This document shows, in pieces, positions 29,830-38,547 of a stretch of DNA of 64,000 bases. Position 1 is the stretch's first letter. Each line of letters begins with the position of its first letter. The notes beneath the pieces were generated by a model, which did no database searches, was not told the DNA's origin, and was given only the letters and a program-made list of their open reading frames with translations. Origin of the DNA: Variovorax sp. Root318D1 (GTDB lineage: Bacteria > Pseudomonadota > Gammaproteobacteria > Burkholderiales > Burkholderiaceae_C); the NCBI RefSeq assembly GCF_001424835.1, contig NZ_LMCQ01000001.1:5602-69601 (forward strand). Reading direction: 5' to 3'. The translations under genes were made by a program, and so were the position numbers.

Positions 29830-31461
29830 TCAGATCACGCGGAAGTGATGCGTTCCGTCGCGCGCCAGTTGCGCCACCAGTCCGTATTCCCAATCCAGGT
29901 ACGCCTGCATCGCCTCGGCGGGCGCGTCGGTGCCTTCGTAGGGGCGGCGATAACGGTCGGTGCGCTGCGTCGCGAGCTGCGTCTCACCGGATTCGCCTTC
30001 GAAGCCCGCCGCGAACCAGGCCGCGTTGCCGCCCGCCAGCACCAGCACTTCCACATCGCGTTGGCCCTTTGCGTCGAGCCGTTGGCGCAGGTCGGCCGCG
30101 GCATAGCGCGCGAGCAGGCTGCTGCCGCAGGTCAGCACGTAGCGCTGCGCCGGCGGAATGGCCGTGCCGATGGCCTCTGCCAACTGTGCGCGAATGGCAT
30201 ACCAGGCGCCGGGAATGTGCCGCTTCACATAGTCGGCGCTGGTGGTCACGTCGATCACGGCCGTTGCTGCCGGCTGCTTCAGCAAGGCCGCGAGGTCATT
30301 GGGCGAGATCTCGCGAATGGCCACCGCGGCCAGTGGATAGGCGGGCGGCGGCGCCCCTTTTTCCGTGAAGGCCGAAGCGCCTGGCACTGCGTCCGGCACA
30401 TAGACTTCCCACCCCATCTGCGCGAGCCACGACGCACTCATCGAAGCACGCACGCCATCGTCGTCAGCCAACACGATGCGCGCGCCGCGCACCGGCACCT
30501 GGTGGTCGGTTTCCTGCACCAGCTGGCCGCCCGGCGCGCTTGCGAAGCCGGGCAGGTGGCCTGCGTCGTATTCCTCTGACGTTCGCACGTCGAAGCGGTA
30601 CAGCGTGCGCCCGGGTGCTTCGAGCGCATTCAATGCATCGAGCGCGATGCGGCGCACGCCAGCTTTGTCCGCCACACGCCGCGCATCGGCCTGTGCCTGC
30701 GCGCGATGCGCATCGGACACCGCGGCCGGTGCCTTGCGGTCTGCGCCATGGTCGAGCACCTGTCCCGCGAGCTTCCAGCCGATGGTGCCGTTGCGCAGCG
30801 CCGCCACCGGATTCGGAATGCCCGCATTCACCAGCGATTGCGTGCCGATGATGCTGCGCGTGCGGCCTGCGCAATTGACGATCACCTGCGTGGCGGGATC
30901 GGGCGCCAGCTCTCGCACGCGCAGCACCAGTTCCGCGCCGGGTACGCTGGTGGCCGATGGAATGCTCATCGTCCGGTATTCGTCGAAGCGCCGTGCGTCC
31001 AGCACCACCACGTTGGCCTTGCCATCGATCAGCGCCTTCACCTCGGGTGCGGAGAGCGACGGCGTGTGGCGCTCGTGCTCGACCAGTTCGCCGAAGGACT
31101 TGCTCGGCACGTTGACGTCGCGGAACAACTCGCCGCCGGCCGCGCGCCAGCCTTCGAGGCCGCCTTCGAGCAGGTGCAGGTTCGTGTAGCCCAGCGAGGC
31201 CAGCGTGCGCGCGGCCAGCGGCGCCAGGTCGGTGCCGTCATTCGCGCCGTACAGCACGATGAAGGTGTCCAGCCGCGGTATGCGCCGCCAGGCTTCGATC
31301 TCGATGCGCGAGAGCGGCAGGTTCGCGGCCCACAGCGGATGCTCCTGCGCGAAGGGGTCTTCCTCGCGCACGTCGAGCAGCGCGGTTTCTTCGCGCGCGA
31401 GCAGGCGCGCGCGCACCGCGGCAAATGGCACAAGGGAAAAGGCGGAGGCAGAGGTCGTCAT
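29830..31461 (-). CDS. Four-domain rhodanese-like sulfurtransferase
   Basis: This 543-residue protein contains four rhodanese-homology domains. Domain 1 (LLDVREEDPFAQEHPLWAAN) and domain 3 (RFDVRTSEEYDAGHLPG) lack the catalytic Cys, having LYGANDG and LADDDGV at that loop. Domains 2 (VNCAGRTRS, near residue 195) and 4 (LTCGSSLLARYA, near 443) have it. The start ATG 31461 overlaps the thiol dioxygenase stop (ATGA). In this operon it may transfer sulfane sulfur or handle thiosulfate or persulfide released by organosulfur breakdown. It is the last gene of the minus-strand operon. Confidence 0.9.
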   Translation of the reverse strand: MTTSASAFSLVPFAAVRARLLAREETALLDVREEDPFAQEHPLWAANLPLSRIEIEAWRRIPRLDTFIVLYGANDGTDLAPLAARTLASLGYTNLHLLEGGLEGWRAAGGELFRDVNVPSKSFGELVEHERHTPSLSAPEVKALIDGKANVVVLDARRFDEYRTMSIPSATSVPGAELVLRVRELAPDPATQVIVNCAGRTRSIIGTQSLVNAGIPNPVAALRNGTIGWKLAGQVLDHGADRKAPAAVSDAHRAQAQADARRVADKAGVRRIALDALNALEAPGRTLYRFDVRTSEEYDAGHLPGFASAPGGQLVQETDHQVPVRGARIVLADDDGVRASMSASWLAQMGWEVYVPDAVPGASAFTEKGAPPPAYPLAAVAIREISPNDLAALLKQPAATAVIDVTTSADYVKRHIPGAWYAIRAQLAEAIGTAIPPAQRYVLTCGSSLLARYAAADLRQRLDAKGQRDVEVLVLAGGNAAWFAAGFEGESGETQLATQRTDRYRRPYEGTDAPAEAMQAYLDWEYGLVAQLARDGTHHFRVI

Positions 31462-32075
31462 GCGGAGGTCGTCGATTTGAGTTCGGCGGAGCGGTCCCAC
31501 AGGTTGGGAAGAAGCGTGTTGGAGTAGCCCGAGACAAAGGGCTTGCGTCCGCCCTCGGCCGGGTAAGTATGCCGCCGCACAGCGCCGATGTTGGCACCGT
31601 ACACGTGGATGCTGATCGACACGCGGTCCGCGTGTGCGTTGTGCACGCGGTGCAGGTCGCCCAAGGTCGGCGACACAGCCTCCACCTCGCCGGCGTCGAG
31701 CCGCACCGCTGCACCTTGCGGCCGTGCCCGGCCATCGGGGTCGAGGGCGTAGCCCTGGCTGTATTCGGCGCCGCGCAGCATGCCGATCAGCCCCCACACC
31801 GTGTGGTCATGCACCGGCGTCGCTTGCCCCGGTCCCCAGACAAAGCTCACGACCGAGAAGCGCTCGGTGCTGTCGGCGTGCAGCAGAAACTGCTGGTAGC
31901 GCGTCGTTTCAGGTTGGGCAAAGGCGTCGGGCAGCCAGTCGTCCCGCGCGACCAGCGTGCGAAGCAGTGCGCCGCCTTCGGAAAGAATGCGCGGCTCGTC
32001 CGGGCCGCCGTCGAGCAGGCGGCTGAACGCGCCCACGAACTCGCGCAGCGGCGCGATGCCAGGAACTGCGCTCAC
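31458..32075 (-). CDS. Cysteine dioxygenase-family thiol dioxygenase
   Basis: This 205-residue cupin protein has the iron ligands of the cysteine dioxygenase family, two His in TPVHDHTVWGLIGML and one in SISIHVYGAN; VSPTLGDLHRVHN precedes the last. The family oxidises thiols such as cysteine or 3-mercaptopropionate to sulfinates; Variovorax is known for the latter enzyme. The substrate here is not determined. A GTG start at 32075 is supported by GTGA overlap with the upstream gene's stop, and its own stop overlaps the rhodanese ATG. Confidence 0.88.
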   Translation of the reverse strand: MSAVPGIAPLREFVGAFSRLLDGGPDEPRILSEGGALLRTLVARDDWLPDAFAQPETTRYQQFLLHADSTERFSVVSFVWGPGQATPVHDHTVWGLIGMLRGAEYSQGYALDPDGRARPQGAAVRLDAGEVEAVSPTLGDLHRVHNAHADRVSISIHVYGANIGAVRRHTYPAEGGRKPFVSGYSNTLLPNLWDRSAELKSTTSA

Positions 32076-33061
32076 GCCGGACGTTTCCAGACCTGTGCGT
32101 CGGTGATGGCGCGCACGTCCACACGCACCGGCAGAATGCCGTCGCGCGCCGAGCGGTCGGCCACCGCCTGCAAGGCGACGATGTCGGCTTCGGACACCGG
32201 ACGGCCGGTGACCGAGGCACGCGCGGTGATGATCCGGGCCGATTCGATCGGCAGGCGCGTGAGCTGGCTGTAGGCCTGCGCATACGCCTCGGAATTGGCC
32301 AGCGCCCATTCGCCGGCACGCGCGAGCCGTTCGAGAAACTGCACGATGGCTGCGCGCTTGGCTGGGTCGGCCAACGAGGGCTCGCTCGCGGTGATGAAAC
32401 CCAGCGCCGTGTTGATGCCGCGCCCGTCGCGCAGGATGCGCCCGCCCTGCTGCAGCGCGATGGTGTAGTAGGGATCGAAGACGGCCCAGGCATCGATCTG
32501 CTTCGAAGCGAAGGCCGCGGCCGCATCGGTCGGCAGAACGAACTTCACCGTGACCTCGTCGCGCCGCACGCCGGCTTCTTCGAGAGCGCCATACAGCTGG
32601 TACTGCGAGATGCTGCCGCGCGCGGACGACACGATCACCGTCTTGCCGCGCAGGTCGGCCACCTTCTGCAATGGCGAATCGGGCTGCACCACGATGCCGA
32701 GCGCATCGGCCTTGCCCACGCGCGTGGCGACGATCTTCAGCGGCGTGCGGCCGACGGCGGCGGCCAGCACCGGCAGGTCGCCAGCCACCGCCGTGTCGAC
32801 CGCCGCGCTGCGCTGCGCTTCGAACAGCGGTGCCGCACCCTGGAAATTGGCCCAGCGATAGGCGAAAGGCGCGCCCTCGAGCGCCTTCGAGGCTTCGAAC
32901 AGCGCGCGCAGGCCGCCGGCCTGGTCGCCGAGCACCAGCGTCGTCTGCGGCTGCGCCCATGCGCGCAGCGCGCCGGCGGCCGTGAGCGAGAGGGCAGCAC
33001 CCTGCTTGAGCCAGCTGCGGCGCGAGGCCTTGGAGGCCTTGGAGATGAGCAGGTCGGTCAT
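32072..33061 (-). CDS. SsuA/TauA-like ABC substrate-binding protein
   Basis: This 329-residue binding protein has a signal region with twin basic residues (ASRRSWLKQGAALSLTAAG), possibly a Tat signal. The domain resembles aliphatic-sulfonate binding proteins: LVLGDQAGGLRALFEA, VQPDSPLQKVADLRGKTV and QIDAWAVFDPYYTIAL. It is clearly similar to the protein encoded at 41622. No permease or ATPase gene is in this arm, so it probably uses the transporter at 38544-40417. Starts and stops overlap its neighbours by four bases. Confidence 0.88.
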   Translation of the reverse strand: MTDLLISKASKASRRSWLKQGAALSLTAAGALRAWAQPQTTLVLGDQAGGLRALFEASKALEGAPFAYRWANFQGAAPLFEAQRSAAVDTAVAGDLPVLAAAVGRTPLKIVATRVGKADALGIVVQPDSPLQKVADLRGKTVIVSSARGSISQYQLYGALEEAGVRRDEVTVKFVLPTDAAAAFASKQIDAWAVFDPYYTIALQQGGRILRDGRGINTALGFITASEPSLADPAKRAAIVQFLERLARAGEWALANSEAYAQAYSQLTRLPIESARIITARASVTGRPVSEADIVALQAVADRSARDGILPVRVDVRAITDAQVWKRPA

Positions 33062-34293
33062 GCGGTGACTCCTGTTGAGGGCTGCAATGCACGCGCGCCC
33101 GCTGCGACCAGGATCGCGTCGTTCTGAGGCGTGTGGATGCGGCTGCACAACACGTCGCGGTAGTGCCGCTCCAGCGGGTTCTGCCGCGTGAGGCCGTGGT
33201 TGCCGCTCAGCTGGAGCGCAAGTTCGACTGCGCGGATCGCGTTGTTCGTCACCGTGTACTTGAGCAGACCGCTTTCGGTGGCCGGCTGCGCGCGACCCTC
33301 ATCCACGGCGCGGGTGGCATCGTCGAGCAGCACGCGGTTGGTGCGCAGCAGCGCGGCGATTTCTCCGACGTGCTCCTGCACGCGCGGCAAGCTCGCGAGC
33401 GGTGCACCCAGGCTCCCGGGCGCGCGCTGGTTCAAGAAGCTCACGAGCCAGTCGCGCGCCGCCTGCGCCACCGCGTCGTAGAGGCTTGCGAGCAGCACCG
33501 TCATCCAGGCCTGCTGCGTGGCATGGGCGTCGATGTCGGTCTGGCTGCCGGCGTCGGGAGCCCAGTCGCCAGGGGCGCGCAGGTCGACCGCATGGTCGAG
33601 CTCGATTGCCACGTTCTCGAACACCACCTCGTGGCTGCCCGAAGCGCGCAGGCCCAAGTGGTCCCAGCTTGCGATCACGCGCACGCCGGGTGCATCGCGC
33701 GGCACCAGGAACACGCCGGTGCGCGGCGCGGGTTCGTCCGTGCGGCCCCACACGGCGAGCCACGAGAGACCCTCAATGCCGGTCGTATAGAGCTTGTGGC
33801 CGTCGATCTTCCAGCCGCTGCCTTCGCGGCGAGCGACTGTCGCGGGCAGCCCGCCGCGCGCCGGCGAGCCGAGCGCGGGCTCCACGCGCAGCGCATTGAT
33901 GAGGCCCCCGCGATCCACCGCGTCTCGCAGCACGCGTTCGCGCAGGTGCGGCGGCCAGCGGCTGTCGCTGCGCGCAATGGCGTGGTGCTGCAGGTAGGTC
34001 ATCGTCAGGATCAGCGCGGTGGCCGGCTCGCCGCGCGCCACGGCCGCGACCACGCGCCGCGCCGTCGCCAGCGAGGCGCCCCCGCCGCCGTACGTCGCGG
34101 GCGTCACCAGGCCGATGAGGCCGTGCGACTGCAGCACCTCGAAGTTCGGGCGCGGAAAGGCGCCGCTGCGGTCGTGATCGGCTGCGGTGGAGGCGAACTG
34201 CGACGACAGCCGCGCCAGCACGGCGGCATCGACGGTGGCAGGGGCGGGATCTTCATTCGTGGCCGGCGGGCGGCGCAAGGGGAGTGCACTCAT
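33058..34293 (-). CDS. Acyl-CoA dehydrogenase-like flavin monooxygenase (SfnB/DszC type)
   Basis: This 411-residue protein of the acyl-CoA dehydrogenase superfamily starts at ATG 34293 (MSALPLRRPP). Blocks include GLIGLVTPATYGGGGASL, MTYLQHHAIAR, DGHKLYTTGIEGLSWLAVWG and LSGNHGLTRQNPLERHYRD. Relatives in sulfur clusters (SfnB, DszC) are FMNH2-dependent monooxygenases rather than dehydrogenases, and the organosulfur context favours that. It is the first gene of a minus-strand four-gene operon, divergent from the binding protein gene at 34403. Confidence 0.85.
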   Translation of the reverse strand: MSALPLRRPPATNEDPAPATVDAAVLARLSSQFASTAADHDRSGAFPRPNFEVLQSHGLIGLVTPATYGGGGASLATARRVVAAVARGEPATALILTMTYLQHHAIARSDSRWPPHLRERVLRDAVDRGGLINALRVEPALGSPARGGLPATVARREGSGWKIDGHKLYTTGIEGLSWLAVWGRTDEPAPRTGVFLVPRDAPGVRVIASWDHLGLRASGSHEVVFENVAIELDHAVDLRAPGDWAPDAGSQTDIDAHATQQAWMTVLLASLYDAVAQAARDWLVSFLNQRAPGSLGAPLASLPRVQEHVGEIAALLRTNRVLLDDATRAVDEGRAQPATESGLLKYTVTNNAIRAVELALQLSGNHGLTRQNPLERHYRDVLCSRIHTPQNDAILVAAGARALQPSTGVTA

Positions 34294-34325
34294 GGTCCGG
34301 CACGTTAGCGGCGACTTGCCGCGAC

Positions 34326-34361
34326 AAAAACGACGCATCCCGCATATGCAAACTCGTTTTT
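34326..34361. promoter_or_regulatory. Dyad in the divergent promoter of the organosulfur cluster
   Basis: AAAAACGA (34326-34333) and TCGTTTTT (34354-34361) are perfect complements, and the palindrome GCATATGC (34342-34349) sits between them. The only region between the two divergent operons is 109 bases long, so both promoters and any operator must be here. Confidence 0.5.
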
Positions 34362-34402
34362 CTGCGTTCGCTTTCAGCGCCGGCCTCAGTACCGTCCGGG
34401 CC

Positions 34403-35404
34403 ATGAAATCTGATTTGTTGATGGACCGGCGACGTCTGCTCCAGGCCGCCGCAGCGTGGAGTGCGATGGTCGCCGCGGGTGGAACGCAGGCTGCAACGCC
34501 GGCACGCGACCTTTCCGGCGTGACCCTGCGCGTGGGCACCTACAAGGGGCTCTGGCGGCCGCTGCTGCAGGCTTCCGGCCAGGCCGACACGCCCTACAAG
34601 ATCGACTGGCGCGAGCTGAACAACGGCGTGCTGCACATCGAGGCCATCAACGGCGACGCGCTCGACCTGGGCTCGGGTAGCGAGATTCCGCCGGTGTTTG
34701 CGGCGCGCCAGAGGTCGAGCGTGAAGCTGGTGGCCGTGACGCACGAAGACCTGAACAACCAGGCCACGCTGGCGCGCAAGGATTCGCCGATCCGCAGCAT
34801 TGCCGACTTCAAGGGCAAGCGCGTGGGCTATGTGCGCGCCACCACCTCGCACTATTACCTGGCCAAGCAGTTGGCAGAAGCCGGGCTCTCGTTCAGCGAC
34901 ATCCAGGCCGTGAGCCTCACACCGTCGGACGGCTTGTCGGCCTTTGCGCGCGGCGACCTCGATGCCTGGGCCATCTATGGCTACAACGGCCAGCTTGCGC
35001 GCACGCAATACGGCGCGCGCACCATCAAGACCGGCGTGGGCTATCTCTCGGGCAACTTCCCCATCTACGCGAATCCGCGCGCGCTGGACGATGCGTTGCG
35101 CCGCGCGGCATTGAGCGATCTGCTGCAGCGCCTGCAGCGCTCGTTCGCATGGATCAACGGCAACTTCCTGGCCTATGCGCGCGCGCAGTCGGCCGAGACG
35201 CGCGTGCCGGTCGGCGACCTGGTCGAGCTCTTCAACGGCCGCAGCGGCGACTACAGCCTGGGCCCCGTCACCGACGCCGTGGTGCGCAGCCACCAGGAGG
35301 TGGCCGACACCTTTTTGAAGATCGGCGTGCTCGACGGCCCGGCCGACGTCAAGCCCTTGTGGGACCGCAGCTTCGAAAGCGTACTGCGCCTGCCCGCCGC
35401 CTGA
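34403..35404 (+). CDS. ABC substrate-binding protein, sulfonate/nitrate type (1)
   Basis: This 333-residue binding protein starts at ATG 34403; an ATG at 34421 (MDRRRLLQAA) is a possible alternative. A twin-Arg signal (DRRRLLQAAAAWSAMVAAGG) suggests Tat or Sec export. The domain follows the SsuA/NrtA pattern (LRVGTYKGLWRPLLQASG, DSPIRSIADFKGKRVGY, LDAWAIYGYNGQLARTQYGA). It is first in the plus-strand arm, before an SsuD-like gene. Confidence 0.87.
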   Translation: MKSDLLMDRRRLLQAAAAWSAMVAAGGTQAATPARDLSGVTLRVGTYKGLWRPLLQASGQADTPYKIDWRELNNGVLHIEAINGDALDLGSGSEIPPVFAARQRSSVKLVAVTHEDLNNQATLARKDSPIRSIADFKGKRVGYVRATTSHYYLAKQLAEAGLSFSDIQAVSLTPSDGLSAFARGDLDAWAIYGYNGQLARTQYGARTIKTGVGYLSGNFPIYANPRALDDALRRAALSDLLQRLQRSFAWINGNFLAYARAQSAETRVPVGDLVELFNGRSGDYSLGPVTDAVVRSHQEVADTFLKIGVLDGPADVKPLWDRSFESVLRLPAA

Positions 35405-35442
35405 ACAACCCCGCATTCAATCCTGAAAAACACGAGGACACC

Positions 35443-36552
35443 ATGAGCCAGAACGACGTTGAATTCATCGGCATGATCCAGGGCCAGAAGGTCTCGGAGA
35501 TCCACGCCGCCAAAGGCCCGGCCATCGATCGCGACTATGTGCGCGCCTTTGCCCAGGCGCACGAGAACGCGGGCTTCGACCGCGTGCTGGTGCCGCACCA
35601 TTCCACCAGCCCCGATGCCACGCTGACGGTGGCCTACGCGGCCTCGGTCACCGACCGCATCCACTTCATGCTCGCGCACCGCCCCGGCTTCGTGGCACCC
35701 ACGCTCGCGGCGCGGCAGTTTGCCTCGCTCGACCAGTTCAGCGGCGGCCGGCTCGGCGTGCACTACATCTCGGGCGGCTCCGACGAGGAGCAGCGGCGCG
35801 ACGGCGACTGGCTCGATCATGACCAGCGCTATGCCCGCACCGATGAGTACCTGGAGGTGCTGCACAAGGTGTGGACCGGCGAGAAGCCCTTCGACCACGA
35901 AGGCGCGCACTACCGCTTCCAGAATGCGTTTTCGGAAGTGAAGCCGGTGCAGACGCGCAACGGCAAGCCGCATGTGCCGGTGTATTTTGGCGGTGCGTCG
36001 GAGGCCGCGATTCCCGTGGCCGGCAAGTACGCCGACGTGTATGCGCTATGGGGCGAATCGCTCGACCAGGCGCGCGAACTCACGACCCGCGTGCGCGCCG
36101 AAGCTGCGAAGCATGGCCGCAGCGTGCGCTTCTCGGTGTCTTTCCGCCCGATCCTCGCGGAGACCGAAGACGCCGCATGGGCGCGCGCCGACAGCATCCT
36201 GGCCGAGACGAAGCGCCTGCGCGTGGTGCAAGGCTACAACCGCGGCGGCCCGCAGCAGAGCGAAGGCGCGAAGCGCCTGCTGGCCGCAGCCGGGAAGGGC
36301 ACGCGGCTCGACAAGCGGCTGTGGACCGCGGTTGCGCAGGAAATCGGCGGCCGCTCCAACAGCACCGCACTCGTCGGCACGCCCGAGCAGGTGGCCGATG
36401 CGCTGCTCGATTACTACGACCTGGGCGTGACCACCTTCCTGATCCGCGGCTTCGATCCGCTGGAGGATGCGACGGACTATGGGCGCGAGCTGATTCCGCG
36501 TACGCGCGAGCTGGTGGCGCAGCGCGCGGCCTCGGTTCGCAAGGCGGCATGA
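35443..36552 (+). CDS. LLM-class FMNH2-dependent monooxygenase (alkanesulfonate monooxygenase-like)
   Basis: This 369-residue luciferase-like monooxygenase is close in length to SsuD (about 380). Blocks fitting the family are FAQAHENAGFDRVLVPHHST, FMLAHRPGFVAPTLAARQFA, FSGGRLGVHYISGGSDEEQR and a C-terminal VGTPEQVADALLDYYDLGVT. It would cleave C-S bonds of sulfonates, releasing sulfite, using reduced FMN from a reductase not found in this window. The start ATG follows GAGGACACC. Confidence 0.9.
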   Translation: MSQNDVEFIGMIQGQKVSEIHAAKGPAIDRDYVRAFAQAHENAGFDRVLVPHHSTSPDATLTVAYAASVTDRIHFMLAHRPGFVAPTLAARQFASLDQFSGGRLGVHYISGGSDEEQRRDGDWLDHDQRYARTDEYLEVLHKVWTGEKPFDHEGAHYRFQNAFSEVKPVQTRNGKPHVPVYFGGASEAAIPVAGKYADVYALWGESLDQARELTTRVRAEAAKHGRSVRFSVSFRPILAETEDAAWARADSILAETKRLRVVQGYNRGGPQQSEGAKRLLAAAGKGTRLDKRLWTAVAQEIGGRSNSTALVGTPEQVADALLDYYDLGVTTFLIRGFDPLEDATDYGRELIPRTRELVAQRAASVRKAA

Positions 36553-36565
36553 CTTGACTTTCTCC

Positions 36566-36670
36566 ATCCCCCTCTGGGGGTGGGCAGGGGTGAGGGCAAG
36601 CGGCGTTCAACACGCCGCAGCCTTGCAAGCGCCACTTGCCCCATCCCAACCTTCCCTCAGAGGGGGAAGG
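36566..36670. repeat. Inverted pair of REP-like intergenic elements
   Basis: A C-run/G-run element at 36566-36600 (CCCCCTCTGGGGGTGGGCAG core) is followed, in opposite orientation, by a related copy at 36635-36670. A small hairpin GCGGCGT/ACGCCGC lies between (36600-36618). The element type recurs at 38578-38611 inside a gene. Such paired inverted elements resemble bacterial REP/BIME sequences and may form a large hairpin upstream of the aldolase gene. Confidence 0.6.
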
Positions 36671-36696
36671 AGCAATACCAAATACGAGGAATCTTC

Positions 36697-37521
36697 ATGA
36701 GTGCAGTTCTGTCGATCGACTGGGATGCCGGTATCGCGCTTCGGCGCAACCCGAACCCGCAACAGAAATACTGGTTCGACCCGATCCCGCCACGCACCAG
36801 CGTGCAGGCCGAACGCCGCCATCGGCAGGAGCGCCTCGCCGGCGCCTTTCGCCTGTTCGCGCGCTTCGGCTTTGCGCAGGGCCTCGCGGGCCACATCACC
36901 GCGCGCGACCCCGAGCTGGCCGATCACTTCTGGGTCAACCCGCTGGGCATCCACTTCTCGCGCATCAAGGTGTCCGATCTGCTGCTGGTCAATTCGAAGG
37001 GTGAGACCGTGATTGGCGACCGGCCGCTCAACAAGGCCGCGTTCGCGATCCACGCGGCGATCCACGAGCACAACCCGAAGATCATTGCCGCCGCCCACAC
37101 GCACTCGACCTACGGCAAGGCCTGGTCCACGCTGGGCCGCAAGCTCGACACCCTCACGCAGGACAGCTGCGTGTTCCACGAAGACGTGGCGCTCTTCGAC
37201 GACTTCACCGGCATGGTGGTCGACACCAGCGAGGGCGACCGTATCGCACACGCGCTGGGCGACAAGAAGGGCGCCATTCTCAAGAACCACGGCATCCTGA
37301 CCGCGGGCCCCTCGGTGGAAGCTGCCGCGTGGTGGTACATCGCGCTCGACAACGCCTGCCACACGCAACTGCTGGCCGAAGCCGCCGGCAAGCCGCAGCC
37401 CATCGACGAAGCCACGGCGCGCCACACACACAGCCAGATTGGCGGCCCGGAGGGGGCCATCCATTCCTTCGACAGCCTTTATGAAGGTCTCGTTGAAGCG
37501 GAACCCGAACTGCTGGACTGA
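36697..37521 (+). CDS. Class II aldolase/adducin-family protein
   Basis: This 274-residue protein begins at ATG 36697 behind GAGGAATCTTC. The zinc-binding pattern of the family is seen in AAAHTHSTYGKAWSTLG and the later GAILKNHGILTAGPSVEAAA. Members are zinc-dependent aldolases, epimerases or decarboxylase-like proteins; several act in sulfonate or C2/C3 metabolism. Its position between the SsuD-like gene and ABC transporter genes suggests it processes a carbon product of desulfonation, an inference. Confidence 0.85.
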   Translation: MSAVLSIDWDAGIALRRNPNPQQKYWFDPIPPRTSVQAERRHRQERLAGAFRLFARFGFAQGLAGHITARDPELADHFWVNPLGIHFSRIKVSDLLLVNSKGETVIGDRPLNKAAFAIHAAIHEHNPKIIAAAHTHSTYGKAWSTLGRKLDTLTQDSCVFHEDVALFDDFTGMVVDTSEGDRIAHALGDKKGAILKNHGILTAGPSVEAAAWWYIALDNACHTQLLAEAAGKPQPIDEATARHTHSQIGGPEGAIHSFDSLYEGLVEAEPELLD

Positions 37522-37545
37522 ACAAAAAAACCAACGGAGTTCTCG

Positions 37546-38547
37546 ATGACCGCATCCCTTTCACGCCGCAGCGTCCTGCGCGCAGGCGGCGCCGCCGCCG
37601 TGGTCGCCTCGGGCGGGCTGATTGCCTCGCAGGCGTTTTCGCAGCAGACCCGCAAGCTCACCTTCGCCTGGAACGCCGCCGCGTTCTGCCTCTCGCCCGT
37701 CGTCGTCGCGCAGGAGCGCGGCTACTTCGAGCGCAACGGGCTCCAGGTGGACCTGATCAACTACACCGGCTCCACCGACCAGTTGCTGGAGTCGCTGGCC
37801 ACGGCCAAGGCCGATGCGGCCGTGGGCATGATCCACCGCTGGCTCAAGCCGCTGGAGTCGGGCTTCGATGTGAAGATCGTCGGCAGCTCGCACGGCGGCT
37901 GCGTGCGGCTCGTGGGCGCCAAGGCGGCGGGTGCCACCAGCATTGCTAGCCTCAAGGGAAAGACTATCGGCGTGTCGGACATTGCGAGTCCGGGCAAGAA
38001 CTTCTTCTCCATTCTGCTGGCCAAGAACGGCATCGATGCCGACAGGGACGTGACCTGGCGCCAGTACCCCGCGGACCTGCTCGACATTGCCGTGCAGAAG
38101 GGCGAGATCCACGCCATTGCCGATGGCGACCCGAACGTCTACCTGATCGAGAAGCGCAACAAGGGCGCCTTCGTGGAGATTGCGAGCAACCTCTCTGGCG
38201 AATACAAGGATAAGGTCTGCTGCATCGTCGGCGCGCGCGGCGAGCTGGTGCGCAAGGACAAGCCGACCGTGGCCGCACTGGTGCGCGCCATTGCGCAGGC
38301 CTCCGACTACGTGGCGGAGAACCCCAACGAATCGGCCAAGCTCTTCGCCAAGTACTCGCCCAAGGTGCCGGTGGAAGACCTGCGCGCGCTGCTGGGCACG
38401 CTCACGCACAACCATCATCCGCTCGGCAAGAACCTGCGCGACGAGGTGGAGTTCTATGCGCGCGATTTCCGCGGCGTCGGCGTGCTCAAGAAGACCACCG
38501 ATCCGGCGCGCTTTGCAGAACACGTCTCTTTCGATCCACTCGCATGA
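37546..38547 (+). CDS. ABC substrate-binding protein, sulfonate/nitrate type (2)
   Basis: This 333-residue binding protein has a Tat-like twin-Arg signal (SRRSVLRAGGAAAVVASGG). The domain begins LTFAWNAAAFCLSPVVVAQE, with ERGYFERNGLQVDLINY as in NMT1/SsuA-type proteins. It overlaps the permease gene by four bases (ATGA), so it is the primary binding partner for that permease. A ribosome site AACGGAG precedes the ATG. Confidence 0.88.
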   Translation: MTASLSRRSVLRAGGAAAVVASGGLIASQAFSQQTRKLTFAWNAAAFCLSPVVVAQERGYFERNGLQVDLINYTGSTDQLLESLATAKADAAVGMIHRWLKPLESGFDVKIVGSSHGGCVRLVGAKAAGATSIASLKGKTIGVSDIASPGKNFFSILLAKNGIDADRDVTWRQYPADLLDIAVQKGEIHAIADGDPNVYLIEKRNKGAFVEIASNLSGEYKDKVCCIVGARGELVRKDKPTVAALVRAIAQASDYVAENPNESAKLFAKYSPKVPVEDLRALLGTLTHNHHPLGKNLRDEVEFYARDFRGVGVLKKTTDPARFAEHVSFDPLA

